Shown: positions 34,879-47,249, numbered from the stretch's first letter. The stretch: DNA of 64,000 nucleotides from Pseudomonas protegens (GCF_003732485.1 NZ_MOAK01000027.1:137964-201963); one strand, 5' to 3'. Numbers and translations are program-made. The notes: generated by a model from the letters alone, not told the origin.

Positions 34879-34941
34879 CGAACAAGCTCCTTGTAAGTCG
34901 CCCGACCCCGGGCGCCTGCCGGCTAGGGCCGGCGATTGCAA

Positions 34942-35616
34942 TTATTTGCGGGAAAAGTGCACCACCAGCTTATCGCCAACGGTTTGCAGAACCTGAACCA
35001 ACACAATCAGCATCACTACGGTAACCACCATCACATCGTCCTGGAAACGCTGGTAGCCATAACGAATGGCCAGGTCGCCGAGGCCGCCTGCCCCCACGAC
35101 ACCGGCCATGGCGGTGTAGCCGACCAGGGCGATGGCGGTGACCGTGATCGCGGCGATGATACCGGGGCAGGCCTCGGGCAGCAGGGCGTTCATGATGATC
35201 TGCCGGGTCGTGGCGCCCATGGCCTGGGTGGCCTCGATAATGCCGCGATCCACTTCACGCAGAGCGGTTTCCACCAAGCGCGCGAAGAAGGTGGAAGCGC
35301 CCACCACCAGCGGAGGGATGGCGCCCGCCACACCCAGGGAGGTGCCCGTGATGAGGATCGTGGTCGGAATCATCACAATCAGCAGGATGATGAACGGCAG
35401 GGAGCGGATGGCGTTGACCACAAAGCCCAGGATCGAATAGACATTTTTCTGCTCCAGCAACTGCCTTGGGCTGCACAGGAACAGCAAGACCCCCAGCGGC
35501 AGGCCCACCAGTACGGTGAACAGCAGAGACGTGCTGAGCATGACCATGGTGTCGCTGGTCGCCACCCCGATATCGGCCCAGTCAACGTTGTCGAAGTAAT
35601 GCAGTAAGCCGCTCAT
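34942..35616 (-). CDS. metI: methionine ABC transporter permease
   Basis: MetI, 224 residues with five membrane helices, is the permease for methionine. The EAA-type loop that contacts the ATPase is seen in EATQAMGATTRQIIMNALLPEACPGI (landmark EATQAMGAT). Its ATG overlaps the metN stop by one base (TAATG), so translation is coupled. It precedes metQ by 63 bp. Confidence 0.95.
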   Translation of the reverse strand: MSGLLHYFDNVDWADIGVATSDTMVMLSTSLLFTVLVGLPLGVLLFLCSPRQLLEQKNVYSILGFVVNAIRSLPFIILLIVMIPTTILITGTSLGVAGAIPPLVVGASTFFARLVETALREVDRGIIEATQAMGATTRQIIMNALLPEACPGIIAAITVTAIALVGYTAMAGVVGAGGLGDLAIRYGYQRFQDDVMVVTVVMLIVLVQVLQTVGDKLVVHFSRK

Positions 35617-36623
35617 TAGCGCAGCACCTCCATGTGGACATCCGCCGCGGTGAAGCGGGCGAAGGCCGCTTCCATGTCACCGCCGGTGATGGCCAGGGTC
35701 AGTTGCCCATAAGGGGTGTCTTTGATGCGGTCGATGCGTCCAGCGAGGATGCTGTAGTCGACCCCGGTCTCCCGGGCCACAGTGCCCAGCAGCGGTGCGT
35801 AGGTGGCATCGCCCTGGAAGGTCAGGCGCACGATACGGCCTGGCACGTGGGCGAAGTCGTCGCGTTGCTCGTTCTCGTCGATCTGCTCGTCTTCCTGGAC
35901 GAAGCGTTTGGTGGTCGGGTGCTTGGGGTGCAGGAACACCTCGGCCACCGAGCCCTGTTCGACGATCTGGCCGGCGTCCATGACCGCCACCTGGTCACAG
36001 ACGCGACGGATCACGTCCATCTCGTGGGTGATCAGGACGATGGTCAGGTTCAGCTCGCGGTTGATCTCTGCCAGCAGTTGCAGGACCGAGGCGGTGGTCT
36101 GCGGATCGAGCGCGCTGGTGGCTTCGTCGCACAGCAGGATCTTCGGCTTGGTGGCCAGGGCGCGGGCGATGCCGACGCGCTGCTTCTGGCCGCCGGACAG
36201 CTGTGCCGGGTATTTCTTGGCGTGGTCGGACAGACCGACCCGCTCCAGCAACTCGGCCACACGGCGTTCGATGTCGCTGCGCGACAGCTCGCCGGCCAGG
36301 GTCAGGGGCAAGGCGACGTTGTCGGCCACAGTCTTGGAGGACAGCAGATTGAAGTGCTGGAAGATCATCCCGACCTGTTGGCGGAAGCGGCGCAGGCCGT
36401 TGGCGTCCAGCGCGGTGACTTCTTCGCCGTCGACGATGATCGTGCCGCCGCTGGGGTTTTCCAGGCGGTTGATCAGGCGCAGCAGCGTACTTTTACCCGC
36501 GCCGGAATGACCGATCAGGCCGAACACCTGGCCATTCTCCACCCGAAGACTGGTCGGGTGCAGGGCGGGAATATCCTTACCGGCGACCCGGTAGGTTTTA
36601 TGGACGTTTTGAAACTCGATCAC
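35616..36623 (-). CDS. metN: methionine ABC transporter ATP-binding protein
   Basis: MetN, 335 residues. Walker A is GHSGAGKST, the signature is [15 protein letters not shown], and Walker B is [12 protein letters not shown]. The C-terminal NIL regulatory domain follows (from about residue 250 on), the allosteric site for methionine inhibition. It is first in the operon. The upstream region carries CTATACG on the minus strand (36691-36697), a possible -10 element. No S-box or SAM riboswitch was recognised. Confidence 0.95.
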   Translation of the reverse strand: MIEFQNVHKTYRVAGKDIPALHPTSLRVENGQVFGLIGHSGAGKSTLLRLINRLENPSGGTIIVDGEEVTALDANGLRRFRQQVGMIFQHFNLLSSKTVADNVALPLTLAGELSRSDIERRVAELLERVGLSDHAKKYPAQLSGGQKQRVGIARALATKPKILLCDEATSALDPQTTASVLQLLAEINRELNLTIVLITHEMDVIRRVCDQVAVMDAGQIVEQGSVAEVFLHPKHPTTKRFVQEDEQIDENEQRDDFAHVPGRIVRLTFQGDATYAPLLGTVARETGVDYSILAGRIDRIKDTPYGQLTLAITGGDMEAAFARFTAADVHMEVLR

Positions 36624-36894
36624 GTAGCGAACCTTGTGGGGCGCGTTAGAAAAGGATCAGCGGTTAGCCGGGCGCGCATTTTAGCCTGTCCGTATAGAGG
36701 TTCTTAGCATTTATTTCGCAATCATCCTGCCATTTGGCAATAACGCGATCAAAGGTCATAAAAAAGGAACGGTGCCTGTTCCTCGTCAGTCACTACTTAA
36801 GCCACTCGAAAGCTTCCAGGTGCCGTGCCTGGAAGCCTTTGCTCACGAAGCCCCGGGCACGCCAGGGATTTCGCCAACGAGGAGTTTTTGTCTG

Positions 36895-39033
<2,139 letters not shown>

Positions 39034-39040
39034 ACACACC

Positions 39041-39086
39041 TTCGCCGACAAGCCTGCTCCGCGTAGGAGCCGGCTTGCCGGCGAAG
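39041..39086. repeat. REP pair after katE
   Basis: A diverged unit TTCGCCGACAAGCCTGCTCC (39041-39060) is followed within a few bases by a consensus unit (39063-39085) in the opposite orientation. It lies between convergent katE and the lipoprotein gene. Confidence 0.75.
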
Positions 39087-39089
39087 GCT

Positions 39090-39809
39090 TTACTGCGCCT
39101 TGCGCGGAGTCAGCACCATCTGCGCCGGTACATGGCGCACGATCTGCCGGCTGATCTTCTGTTCAAAGTCCGGGTCGAGCTTCTTCACCCGCTTACCGAG
39201 CAAGGTCGATAGCCAGGGATAATCCTCGGTGCGCGGCACCTGGATGCTCACGTCGCATTGATAATTCACCACATCGGCGGCCAGGGCATCGAGCTGATGA
39301 CGCAGCTTGCGGATATCGGTGACGTTCAAGGCAATGGTGGTGCTCTGGGCCGCGGGATCGATCAGCTTGGCCGGTGGGCGGGCCTCGGCGGCCTTCAAGG
39401 CGGCTTCGGCCTGGTCCAGCTCGGCCTTGCGTGCATGAGCGATGGCGTTGTTGACACCACCGGTCAGCGCTGGCGCCTTGGGCATCAGCGCCCGGGCGCG
39501 ACTCAGGGCAGTGGCCGCGGCATTCACATCGCCCTTTTGCAGGACGATCTGGCTGCGCTGCAGATAGGCTTCGGCAATCTGCCGCTGGTATTGCACCAAC
39601 TGTGGATCGTCAGGCGTTTGTGCCTGCAGTGCACTGAGTTGGTCTTCAGCGGTGGCCAGCTCACTGCTGGCAATGTTTTGTTCCAGCTGCGCGATGGCCG
39701 TAGCCCGCGCATCGGGGACCTCGGTGGTCGCCGGTGGCGTGCTTTGGCAGGCCCCCAGCAGCAGGGAGAATGCGACAAGGAGCAGATAACGGGAGGCGAA
39801 CGGCTTCAT
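39090..39809 (-). CDS. lipoprotein with helical repeats, unknown function
   Basis: A 239-residue lipoprotein (lipobox LGAC at about residues 18-21). The central part is a series of Ala/Gln/Leu-rich helices (residues about 35-150) that look like TPR or coiled-coil repeats. The C-terminal part with QCDVSIQVPRTEDYPWL and LLGKRVKKLDPDFEQKIS is conserved in pseudomonads beside znuB (PA5502 position). The place next to znuBC may hint at a metal or envelope role, but nothing in the sequence shows it. The REP follows the stop codon within 10 bp. Confidence 0.75.
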   Translation of the reverse strand: MKPFASRYLLLVAFSLLLGACQSTPPATTEVPDARATAIAQLEQNIASSELATAEDQLSALQAQTPDDPQLVQYQRQIAEAYLQRSQIVLQKGDVNAAATALSRARALMPKAPALTGGVNNAIAHARKAELDQAEAALKAAEARPPAKLIDPAAQSTTIALNVTDIRKLRHQLDALAADVVNYQCDVSIQVPRTEDYPWLSTLLGKRVKKLDPDFEQKISRQIVRHVPAQMVLTPRKAQ

Positions 39810-39846
39810 TCCTGCGACTCTCTATTTGCGCAAAAAGCGAGCAAGT

Positions 39847-40635
39847 CTACACCCCTCGACGGGGCAGAACAAAACTCAGCAGAAACAGTGCGGCGGCCGT
39901 GACCACGATCGACGGCCCGGCCGGGGTGTCCTTGAACCAGGACAGTGCCAGCCCGCCGCACACCGCGAGCATGCCCAGCAGGCTTGCGCCCAGGGCCATC
40001 TGCTCGGGCGAACGGGCGTGACGCTGTGCCGCAGCGGCCGGGATGATCAGCAACGAGGTAATCAGCAACACCCCGACAATCTTCATCGCCACCGCGATCA
40101 CTACGGCGATCAACAGCATCAGCGCCAGGCGCAGCGAAGCCACGGGCAAGCCTTCGACCTTGGCCAGCTCCTCGTGCACGGTGATTGCCAGCAGGGGGCG
40201 CCACAGTGCCACCAGCAACAACAGCACCGCTGCGCTGCCGCCGAGAATCCACGCCAGATCGCCTGGGCTGATCGCCAGCAGGTCACCGAACAGGTAGGCC
40301 ATGAGGTCGATTCGCACTTCATGCATGAAGCTTAGTACCACCAGGCCCAGGGACAGGGTGCTGGGAGCAAGAATTCCCAGCAGCGTATCGGATGCCAGGG
40401 GCTGGCGTTGTTGCAGGGTCACCAGCAGCACCGCCAGCAACAGGCAACCTACGGTGACGGCCACGGCGGGGCTGACATCCAGCAGGAAACCCAGGGCGAC
40501 TCCCAGGAGCGCAGCATGGGACAGGGTGTCGCCAAAGTAGGCCATGCGCCGCCAGACCACGAAGGACCCCAAGGGGCCGGCAACCACCGCCAGGGCCAAA
40601 CCTGCGAGCAGGGCGTAGAGCAGAAAATCAGCCAT
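39847..40635 (-). CDS. znuB: zinc ABC transporter permease
   Basis: ZnuB, 262 residues, is the permease of the high-affinity zinc importer with about seven to eight membrane helices ([30 protein letters not shown] at the start). The ABC-3 family motif [15 protein letters not shown] is present. The start at 40635 overlaps the znuC stop by eight bases. The znuB gene is third in zur-znuC-znuB and is repressed with them by Zur when zinc is ample. Confidence 0.95.
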   Translation of the reverse strand: MADFLLYALLAGLALAVVAGPLGSFVVWRRMAYFGDTLSHAALLGVALGFLLDVSPAVAVTVGCLLLAVLLVTLQQRQPLASDTLLGILAPSTLSLGLVVLSFMHEVRIDLMAYLFGDLLAISPGDLAWILGGSAAVLLLLVALWRPLLAITVHEELAKVEGLPVASLRLALMLLIAVVIAVAMKIVGVLLITSLLIIPAAAAQRHARSPEQMALGASLLGMLAVCGGLALSWFKDTPAGPSIVVTAAALFLLSFVLPRRGV

Positions 40636-41413
40636 GCTTGCAGTTTTCTCCATGGACATGGGGGTGGCCCGCGGCGGGCTGGGTGACCACCGAGCCATGC
40701 AGGTCATGGGCGTGATCGTGATGGTGGTGATAGATCGCCAGGCTCGGCGCGTTCTTGCCGAACAGCTCGACGAAGGCGGGATCGCCGCTGACCTGTTCCG
40801 GGTGGCCGGAGCAGCAGACGTGGCGGTTCAGGCAGACCACCTGGTCGGTGGTGCTCATCACCAGATGCAAGTCATGGGAGACCATCAGCACGCCGCAGCC
40901 ATGACGGTCCCGCAGGCGGGTGATCAGGCTGTAGAGCTCGGCCTGGCCGGCGACGTCGACGCCTTGTACCGGCTCGTCGAGTACCAGCAGTTCAGGTTCG
41001 CGCAGCAATGCCCGGGCCAGCAGCACGCGCTGCATTTCGCCGCCGGAAATGCTTTGCACCGGGCTGTCGATCACCTGCTCGGCACCGACTTCCTTGAGGG
41101 CTGCCAGGGCCCGGCTGCGATCCACGCCCGGCACCAGGCGCAGAAAGCGCAGCACCGACAGGGGCAGGGTCGGGTCGACATGGAGCTTTTGCGGCATGTA
41201 GCCGACCCGCAGCTTGGGCTTGCGCCAGACGCTGCCGCTGTCGGGCTTGAGCAGGCCGAGCACGGCGCGCACCAAGGTGGTCTTGCCGGCACCGTTGGGG
41301 CCGATCAGGGTCACGATCTGCCCGGGCTCGACGCTGAGCTGGATATTGTCCAGGACGTTTTGCCCGGCAAAGGTCACCCCGACCTGCTCGAGGCGGATCA
41401 ACGCAGTGCTCAT
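40628..41413 (-). CDS. znuC: zinc ABC transporter ATP-binding protein
   Basis: ZnuC, 261 residues. Walker A is [13 protein letters not shown], the signature is [15 protein letters not shown], and Walker B is [12 protein letters not shown]. The C-terminal His-rich segment [13 protein letters not shown] is typical of zinc-transport ATPases. The ATG at 41413 overlaps the zur stop (TGATG), so the ATPase is translated from the regulator's message. The TTG at 41416 is not needed. Confidence 0.95.
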   Translation of the reverse strand: MSTALIRLEQVGVTFAGQNVLDNIQLSVEPGQIVTLIGPNGAGKTTLVRAVLGLLKPDSGSVWRKPKLRVGYMPQKLHVDPTLPLSVLRFLRLVPGVDRSRALAALKEVGAEQVIDSPVQSISGGEMQRVLLARALLREPELLVLDEPVQGVDVAGQAELYSLITRLRDRHGCGVLMVSHDLHLVMSTTDQVVCLNRHVCCSGHPEQVSGDPAFVELFGKNAPSLAIYHHHHDHAHDLHGSVVTQPAAGHPHVHGENCKHG

Positions 41414-41895
41414 CAAGCCCCCTGGCAGCCCGAGCAGAGCCCGACCACTTCGACGGTCTGGCCCTCGACCACGAAACCGACGTCACGGGCGCTGGTAACG
41501 ATGGCGTCGCTGATGGATTTCTGTTCGAGCTCGATGGCGGCGTGGCATTCGCGGCAGATCAGGAACTGACCCTGGTGCGCGTGTTCCGGGTGGTTGCAGC
41601 CGACGAAGGCGTTAAGCGAGGCGATGCGGTGTACCAGGCCGTTTTCCAGGAGGAAATCCAGGGCCCGGTAAACCGTTGGCGGGGCGGCGCGACGACCGTC
41701 CTGCTCGCTGAGTACGGCGAGAATGTCGTAAGCCCCCAGGGGCTTGTGGCTTTGCCACACCAACTCCAGTACCCGCCGACGCAGGGCGGTCAGGCGCAGG
41801 CCTTGCCGTGCGCACAGGGCGTCGGCCTCAGACAGTGCGCTGTGTACGCAGTGAGAGTGGTCGTGTGGACGGCTGGCAAGAGGTGTTTTAGGCAT
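41413..41895 (-). CDS. zur: zinc uptake regulator (Fur family)
   Basis: Zur, 160 residues, is a Fur-family repressor sensing zinc. The DNA-binding helix region is around [27 protein letters not shown]. The structural zinc site is C-x2-C in [11 protein letters not shown] and C-x2-C in GLCSGCQGA near the end. It heads the operon zur-znuC-znuB and is divergent from znuA across 57 bp that contain a dyad. The P. aeruginosa homologue (np20) is the same gene. Confidence 0.95.
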   Translation of the reverse strand: MPKTPLASRPHDHSHCVHSALSEADALCARQGLRLTALRRRVLELVWQSHKPLGAYDILAVLSEQDGRRAAPPTVYRALDFLLENGLVHRIASLNAFVGCNHPEHAHQGQFLICRECHAAIELEQKSISDAIVTSARDVGFVVEGQTVEVVGLCSGCQGA

Positions 41896-41921
41896 GAGCG
41901 GCGACGAGGTTTGTGAGAGAC

Positions 41922-41934
41922 GTTATTATGTTAC
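41922..41934. promoter_or_regulatory. candidate Zur box between zur and znuA
   Basis: GTTATTATGTTAC is an imperfect inverted repeat close to the Zur consensus (GTTATAATATAAC-like). It lies in the 57-bp divergent gap, where it could repress both zur-znuCB and znuA. Confidence 0.6.
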
Positions 41935-41952
41935 CCGTTCTCGCCTCTTCGA

Positions 41953-42882
41953 GTGTCCATCGTGCCCACACTTTTTCGCCTTTTTGTCGCTTTTACCTTC
42001 AGCTTGTTCGCGATCGGCTCGGCCCAGGCCGAAGTCCGGGTACTCACCAGTATCAAGCCGCTGCAACTGATCGCTGCGGCGGTGCAGGACGGCGTGGCCG
42101 TTCCCGAGGTGCTGCTGCCGCCGGGCGCCTCGCCGCACAACTATGCGCTGCGCCCTTCGGACGTACGCAAGGTGCAGAGTGTGGACCTGCTGTACTGGAT
42201 CGGCCCGGACATGGAGGGTTTTCTGCCGCGGGTATTGAAGGGCCGTAGCCTGCCGTCGGTGGCGGTGCAGGATCTACCAGGCATGAAACTCCGTCACTTT
42301 GCCGAAGATAGCCACTCGCATGCCGAAGAAGCCGACGAACATGATCACGATCATCGCCCGGGGACCCTGGATGCCCACCTGTGGCTGTCGCCGGTAAATG
42401 CCCGGGTGATCGCGACGCGCATCGCTGCGGACTTGAGTGCTGCCGACCCGGTCAACGCTGCCCGTTACCAGGGCAACCTGAAAGCATTCAATGAGCGTCT
42501 GGATGCCCTGGATACTCGCTTGAAGGCTCGCTTGGCGGGGATCGCCGGCAAGCCCTACTTCGTGTTCCACGAGGCGTTCGATTACTTCGAGGACGCTTAT
42601 GGCCTCAAGCACACTGGGGTGTTCAGCGTTGCCGCGGAAGTGCAGCCGGGTGCGCAGCACGTGGCGGCCATGCGCGCGCGCTTGCAGCAGGTGGGCAAGA
42701 CTTGTGTGTTCAGCGAGCCACCTCTGCGTCCACGGTTGGCGGAAACCCTGGTGGCCGGGCTGCCGGTGAAACTGGCGGAGCTGGATGCGCTGGGCGGGTA
42801 TACGCCCGCGACCGCTCAGGGTTATGAGCAGGTGCTGGAAAAATTGGGGAATGATCTGGCGGGCTGTCTGGAGCAGCTTTAA
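41953..42882 (+). CDS. znuA: zinc ABC transporter substrate-binding protein
   Basis: ZnuA, 309 residues, captures periplasmic zinc. The signal peptide (cleavage near AQA-EVR) is followed by GASPHNYALRPSDVRKV, and a His-rich loop HSHAEEADEHDHDHRPGTLDAHLW carries zinc-binding residues (landmark HDHDHRPG). No ATG opens the frame: GTG at 41953 or 41962 is possible, the latter preferred only by a GAG 8 bases upstream. The gene is divergent from zur. A REP pair follows. Confidence 0.93.
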   Translation: MSIVPTLFRLFVAFTFSLFAIGSAQAEVRVLTSIKPLQLIAAAVQDGVAVPEVLLPPGASPHNYALRPSDVRKVQSVDLLYWIGPDMEGFLPRVLKGRSLPSVAVQDLPGMKLRHFAEDSHSHAEEADEHDHDHRPGTLDAHLWLSPVNARVIATRIAADLSAADPVNAARYQGNLKAFNERLDALDTRLKARLAGIAGKPYFVFHEAFDYFEDAYGLKHTGVFSVAAEVQPGAQHVAAMRARLQQVGKTCVFSEPPLRPRLAETLVAGLPVKLAELDALGGYTPATAQGYEQVLEKLGNDLAGCLEQL

Positions 42883-42905
42883 GCGGGGATTGTTGCGGGG
42901 TGTCT

Positions 42906-42964
42906 TTCGCGGGCAATCCCGCTCCTACAGGTGCGCTCTGTAGGAGCGGGCTTGCCCGCGAAGG
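42906..42964. repeat. inverted REP pair (GCGGGC variant)
   Basis: Two units with the cores CGCGGGCAATCCCGCTCC (42906-42930) and GGAGCGGGCTTGCCCGCG (42940-42964) face each other. This is a different REP subtype from the GCCGGC form found elsewhere in the window. It lies between convergent znuA and thrB-like genes. Confidence 0.8.
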
Positions 42965-42966
42965 AT

Positions 42967-43917
42967 TTACAGGGCGAACGGCAGCGCGAGGCTGACCTGC
43001 TGCCGCTGTGCCAGGCGCTGCTGGAACTCCATCGGATCGTGAATCAGTACGTCCTGCCCGGCGAAGCTCTCGGCGGCAATCAACCGTGACAGCCAGAAGC
43101 GCACGCAGGCCACCCGCAGCATGGTCGGCCAGAGCTCGGCCTCTGCTGCAGTGAATGGCCGCAGCGCCGCATAGGCGCCCAGCAGAGCCCGAGCCCGCGG
43201 GCCGTCGATCACGCCTTCGACGTCGGAACACCAGTCGTTCAAGGCAATGGCCACGTCGTAGAGCATTGGCCCCGAGCAAGCGTTGTAGAAATCGATCAGG
43301 CCGGTCAGGTGGGTGCCTTCGAACATCGCGTTGTCGCGAAACAGATCGGCGTGGATGTTGGCCCTGGGCAGGGCGAGGATCCTGATCTTCTGCTCGGTGA
43401 TTTCATCCAGCGCCCGCTGCAGCAGGTCTTGAGCTCGAGCATCGAGGTGCGACAAAAGTTGGGTGCCCTCTTCCTGCATCCAGTCCAGTCCACGATCGGT
43501 CTTGCGTTTGATCATGTTGTCCTTGGTCGCCACGTGCAGATGCCCGAGCAACTCACCCACCTGGGCACAATGCTGGGCGTTGGCTTCCTTGATGTGCTTG
43601 CCCGCCAGGCGCGGTTGCAGCAACGCCGGTTTGCCTGCCAATTCTCGCAGGGCCACGCCGTCTGTGGTGCGCAGTGCATAAGGTACCGGCAGGTCGGCCT
43701 GGTGCAGCACGTCCAGCAGTTCGATGAAGAACGGCATTTCCTGGACCGGGCCGCGCTCCACCAGGGTCAGGACGAACTCGCCCTGCTCCAGGCTGATGAA
43801 GAAGTTGGTGTTTTCGCTACCAGCGGCGATCCCCTGGAAGTCAAGCAGGCGGCCGAGCCCATAAGGGGCGAGAAAGGTTTCCAGCTCGGGCCGAGCCAGG
43901 GGGGTGAACACAGACAT
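42967..43917 (-). CDS. thrB: homoserine kinase (ThrB2/ APH-fold type)
   Basis: A 316-residue kinase of the aminoglycoside-phosphotransferase fold, which in Pseudomonas phosphorylates homoserine for threonine synthesis. The catalytic loop is LPRANIHADLFRDNAMF (HxDxxxxN) and the Mg-binding Asp is in GLIDFYNACSG. The start at 43917 (MSVFTPLARPELETFL) is typical. It is the first of a small group with the DUF2782 gene upstream on the same strand. In P. aeruginosa an nrdJ pair lies between the thrB and znuA genes; here they are adjacent. Confidence 0.9.
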   Translation of the reverse strand: MSVFTPLARPELETFLAPYGLGRLLDFQGIAAGSENTNFFISLEQGEFVLTLVERGPVQEMPFFIELLDVLHQADLPVPYALRTTDGVALRELAGKPALLQPRLAGKHIKEANAQHCAQVGELLGHLHVATKDNMIKRKTDRGLDWMQEEGTQLLSHLDARAQDLLQRALDEITEQKIRILALPRANIHADLFRDNAMFEGTHLTGLIDFYNACSGPMLYDVAIALNDWCSDVEGVIDGPRARALLGAYAALRPFTAAEAELWPTMLRVACVRFWLSRLIAAESFAGQDVLIHDPMEFQQRLAQRQQVSLALPFAL

Positions 43918-43982
43918 GGTTAAAAACTGCCAGTACGGGCGCCGCTATCCAGCCAGCGCCATTGAGTTGAAGTCGGAGTGGT

Positions 43983-44270
43983 TTACCACTCGAAGATTTT
44001 CCACGAAGGGATCAGCATATCCGGCTGATCCGAACGGATGAAGTTGCCGTCGGAGCCATCGGCGCGCACCAGGAAGTAGGGTTTACCGCCCTTGGGCGTG
44101 ACCTTGATGGCGTACAGAAAGCCATTTTGCCGGTATTCCTGGATGGTCTTGTCGCCTTCTGTGCGAATGGTCACTTCCGGGTCCGCGGATGGCGCATCTT
44201 CTGCGGCGATCGCGGCCATTGGAGCGATTGCAATCAAGCCGGTCAGCAGCAAGCGATTTAGTGTGCGCAT
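43983..44270 (-). CDS. DUF2782 secreted protein
   Basis: A 95-residue protein with a signal peptide (cleavage near AIAAED) and the DUF2782 domain: IRTEGDKTIQEYRQNGFLYAIKVTPKGGKPYFLV (landmarks TIQEYRQNG and GKPYFLV). It is conserved next to polA in pseudomonads. Function unknown. It is transcribed divergently from polA with 74 bp between the starts, and ends 65 bp before the start of thrB. Confidence 0.85.
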   Translation of the reverse strand: MRTLNRLLLTGLIAIAPMAAIAAEDAPSADPEVTIRTEGDKTIQEYRQNGFLYAIKVTPKGGKPYFLVRADGSDGNFIRSDQPDMLIPSWKIFEW

Positions 44271-44344
44271 GATAACCTTGTCCCTTTGTCGTCAACGGTC
44301 CCGCTATTCTAGCGCCGGACCCGCCGAAAAGGTTGATCGCGCTC

Positions 44345-47137
44345 ATGAGCCAAGCCCCCCTCGTCCTGGTGGACGGTTCTTCATATCTGTACCGTGCGTT
44401 TCACGCGTTGCCACCTCTGACCACCTCCAAAGGCCTGCCTACCGGCGCGGTCAAGGGTGTCTTGAACATGCTCAAGAGCCTGCGCAAGCAGTACCCGGAC
44501 AGCCCGTTCGCGGTGGTCTTCGATGCCAAGGGCGGGACCTTCCGCGATGACATGTACGCCGAATACAAGGCCAACCGCCCGAGCATGCCCGACGATATGC
44601 GGGTGCAGATCGAGCCGCTGCACGCCAGCGTGATCGCCCTGGGCTTCCCGCTGCTGTGCGTGGAAGGGGTCGAGGCCGATGACGTGATCGGTACCCTGGC
44701 CCGCAGCAGCGCCGCGGCGGATCGTCCGGTGGTGATTTCCACTGGCGACAAGGACATGGCGCAGCTGGTGGATGGGCACATTACCTTGGTCAACACCATG
44801 TCCGGTAGCAGCATGGACGTGGAAGGCGTGAAGGAGAAATTCGGCGTCGCTCCCGAGCAGATCATCGATTACCTGGCGCTGATGGGCGACTCTTCCGACA
44901 ACATTCCCGGGGTTCCCGGCATTGGTCCGAAGACCGCTTCCGGGCTGCTGGTCGGGGTCAATGGCGGCCTGAAGGAGCTCTACGAGCAGCTCGATATCGT
45001 GCCGACCCTGCCGATTCGCGGCGCCAAGACCTTGCCCGCCAAGCTTGAAGAGCACAAGGAGATGGCCTTCCTCTCCTATCAGTTGGCGACCATCAAGGTG
45101 GATGTGGCCCTGGATGTGGGGCTGGACGACCTGCACCTGCGCGAGCCCGACCGCGAGAAACTGGCAGAGCTCTACAGCCTGCTGGAGTTCAAGAGCTGGC
45201 TCGATGATTTGCAGCGGGACGTCAAGCGCGTCGAGCTCAGCTCTGCCGAAGCGCCTGAGGCGGTGGCAGAGCAACCGGCAGCGGTGGAACAGGCGCCGCT
45301 TGAGTTGCAGTACGAAACAATCCTCGATCAGGAGCGTTTTGCGGTCTGGCTGGAGAAGCTGAAAAACGCCAAGCTGATTGCCTTCGATACCGAGACTACC
45401 GGCATCGATGCACAACAGGCGCAACTGGTGGGCCTGTCCTTCTCGGTCAAGGCCGGGGAAGCGGCCTACGTTCCGTTGACCCACTCCTATATGGGTGTTC
45501 CGGAGCAGCTGGATCGCGACACGGTGCTGCTGGCTTTGAAGCCGTTGCTGGAAGATCCCAAGTTGCTCAAGGTCGGTCAGCACGCCAAGTTCGACATGAA
45601 CATCCTGGCCAATTGCGCCATAGGGGGTGATCAGGCCAACGGCATCACCATGCGCGGCATTGCCTTCGACACCATGCTCGAATCCTATGTGCTCAACTCC
45701 ACCGCCACTCGCCATGACATGGACAGCCTGGCGCAGAAGTACCTGGACCACAGCACCGTGAGCTTCCAGGACATCGCCGGCAAGGGCGCCAAACAGCTGA
45801 CTTTCGATCAGATCCCCCTTGAGCAGGCGGGGCCGTATGCTGCTGAAGATGCCGATGTGACCTTGCGTCTGCATCAGGTGCTGTTCGAGAAGCTGACTGC
45901 CATTCCGAGCCTGGCCAGTGTATTGACCGATATCGAGATGCCGCTGGTGCCGGTCCTGGCGCGGATCGAGCGTCAGGGCGCTCTGGTGGACGACAAGCTG
46001 CTGGGGGTTCAGAGCATAGAGTTGGGGGACAAGATGGTTGCCCTTGAGCGCGAGGCTTTCGAGATCGCTGGTGAGGAGTTCAACCTGGGTTCGCCCAAGC
46101 AACTGGGGACGATCCTCTACGACAAACTCGGCCTGCCGGTGCTGAAGAAGACTGCCAAGGGGCAGCCCTCCACCGCTGAAGAGGTGCTGGCCAAGCTGGC
46201 GGAAGACGACTATCCGCTGCCTCGGGTGTTGATGCAGTACCGCTCCATGAGCAAGCTGAAAAGCACCTACACCGATCGCCTGCCTGAGCAGATCAACCCG
46301 CGCACGGGGCGTATCCATACCTCCTATCATCAGGCAGTGGCGTCTACCGGGCGTCTGTCCTCCAGCGATCCGAACCTGCAGAACATTCCGGTGCGCACCG
46401 CGGAAGGTCGGCGTATTCGCCAGGCCTTTATCGCTCCGACCGGCTACAAGCTGCTGGCGGCGGACTATTCGCAGATCGAGTTGCGGATCATGGCGCACCT
46501 GTCCCGGGACGAAGGCCTGCTCAATGCCTTCCGCAACAATCTGGATGTGCACACCGCCACGGCTGCCGAAGTGTTCAAGGTGGAGCTCAAGGACGTTACG
46601 TCCGATCAGCGTCGCAGTGCCAAGGCCATCAACTTTGGCCTGATCTATGGCATGGGCGCGCAGAAGCTGGGCAAGGATATCGGCGTTGATACCAAGCAGG
46701 CCAAGGCCTACATCGATACCTATTTCGCTCGCTATCCGGGAGTTCGCGAGTATATGGACCGTACCCGTGCCCAGGCGGCGGACCAAGGGTATGTAGAGAC
46801 CATCTTCGGTCGCCGGTTGTACCTGCCGGAGATCAACTCCAACAAGCCGCAGGAGCGTGCCGGGGCCGAGCGTACCGCGATCAACGCGCCAATGCAGGGC
46901 ACAGCGGCGGATATCATCAAGAAGGCCATGGTGGCGGTGGACAACTGGCTGGAGTCCTCGGGCCTGGATGCCCGGGTCATTCTACAAGTACACGACGAAC
47001 TGGTGCTGGAGGTGCGTGAGGACCTGGTGGACCAAGTACGTGACGAGATTCGCGGTTACATGAGCGGTGCCGCAACCCTGGATGTGCCGTTATTGGTTGA
47101 AGTCGGGGTGGGAAATAACTGGGATGAGGCTCACTAA
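44345..47137 (+). CDS. polA: DNA polymerase I
   Basis: PolA, 930 residues. Domains in order: 5'-nuclease (VLVDGSSYLYRAFHALPPL, with ADDVIGTLA), 3'-5' exonuclease (AFDTETTGID, near residue 350) and family A polymerase with motif A LLAADYSQIELRIMAHLS, motif B RRSAKAINFGLIYGMG and motif C ILQVHDELVLE. It fills gaps and removes RNA primers in repair and lagging-strand synthesis. The ATG at 44345 (MSQAPLVLVDG) is supported by the usual PolA start. Downstream lie ersA and engB, the classic PolA neighbourhood. Confidence 0.97.
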   Translation: MSQAPLVLVDGSSYLYRAFHALPPLTTSKGLPTGAVKGVLNMLKSLRKQYPDSPFAVVFDAKGGTFRDDMYAEYKANRPSMPDDMRVQIEPLHASVIALGFPLLCVEGVEADDVIGTLARSSAAADRPVVISTGDKDMAQLVDGHITLVNTMSGSSMDVEGVKEKFGVAPEQIIDYLALMGDSSDNIPGVPGIGPKTASGLLVGVNGGLKELYEQLDIVPTLPIRGAKTLPAKLEEHKEMAFLSYQLATIKVDVALDVGLDDLHLREPDREKLAELYSLLEFKSWLDDLQRDVKRVELSSAEAPEAVAEQPAAVEQAPLELQYETILDQERFAVWLEKLKNAKLIAFDTETTGIDAQQAQLVGLSFSVKAGEAAYVPLTHSYMGVPEQLDRDTVLLALKPLLEDPKLLKVGQHAKFDMNILANCAIGGDQANGITMRGIAFDTMLESYVLNSTATRHDMDSLAQKYLDHSTVSFQDIAGKGAKQLTFDQIPLEQAGPYAAEDADVTLRLHQVLFEKLTAIPSLASVLTDIEMPLVPVLARIERQGALVDDKLLGVQSIELGDKMVALEREAFEIAGEEFNLGSPKQLGTILYDKLGLPVLKKTAKGQPSTAEEVLAKLAEDDYPLPRVLMQYRSMSKLKSTYTDRLPEQINPRTGRIHTSYHQAVASTGRLSSSDPNLQNIPVRTAEGRRIRQAFIAPTGYKLLAADYSQIELRIMAHLSRDEGLLNAFRNNLDVHTATAAEVFKVELKDVTSDQRRSAKAINFGLIYGMGAQKLGKDIGVDTKQAKAYIDTYFARYPGVREYMDRTRAQAADQGYVETIFGRRLYLPEINSNKPQERAGAERTAINAPMQGTAADIIKKAMVAVDNWLESSGLDARVILQVHDELVLEVREDLVDQVRDEIRGYMSGAATLDVPLLVEVGVGNNWDEAH

Positions 47138-47249
47138 GGGCTCTTTTAAGCGGTTTTTGCCGCGGCATAGTGTCGCGGTAAAAACTGGCGAGAGGCTATT
47201 AGCACGGAAAATTTCATCAATTATTGCCAATAGTTTTTGCAATCCGCTG

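Noticed and set aside
44381..46786. 801-residue frame antisense to polA
   Set aside because: Composition (His, Gln, Leu, Gly rich) is that of a shadow; polA motifs are intact on the plus strand.
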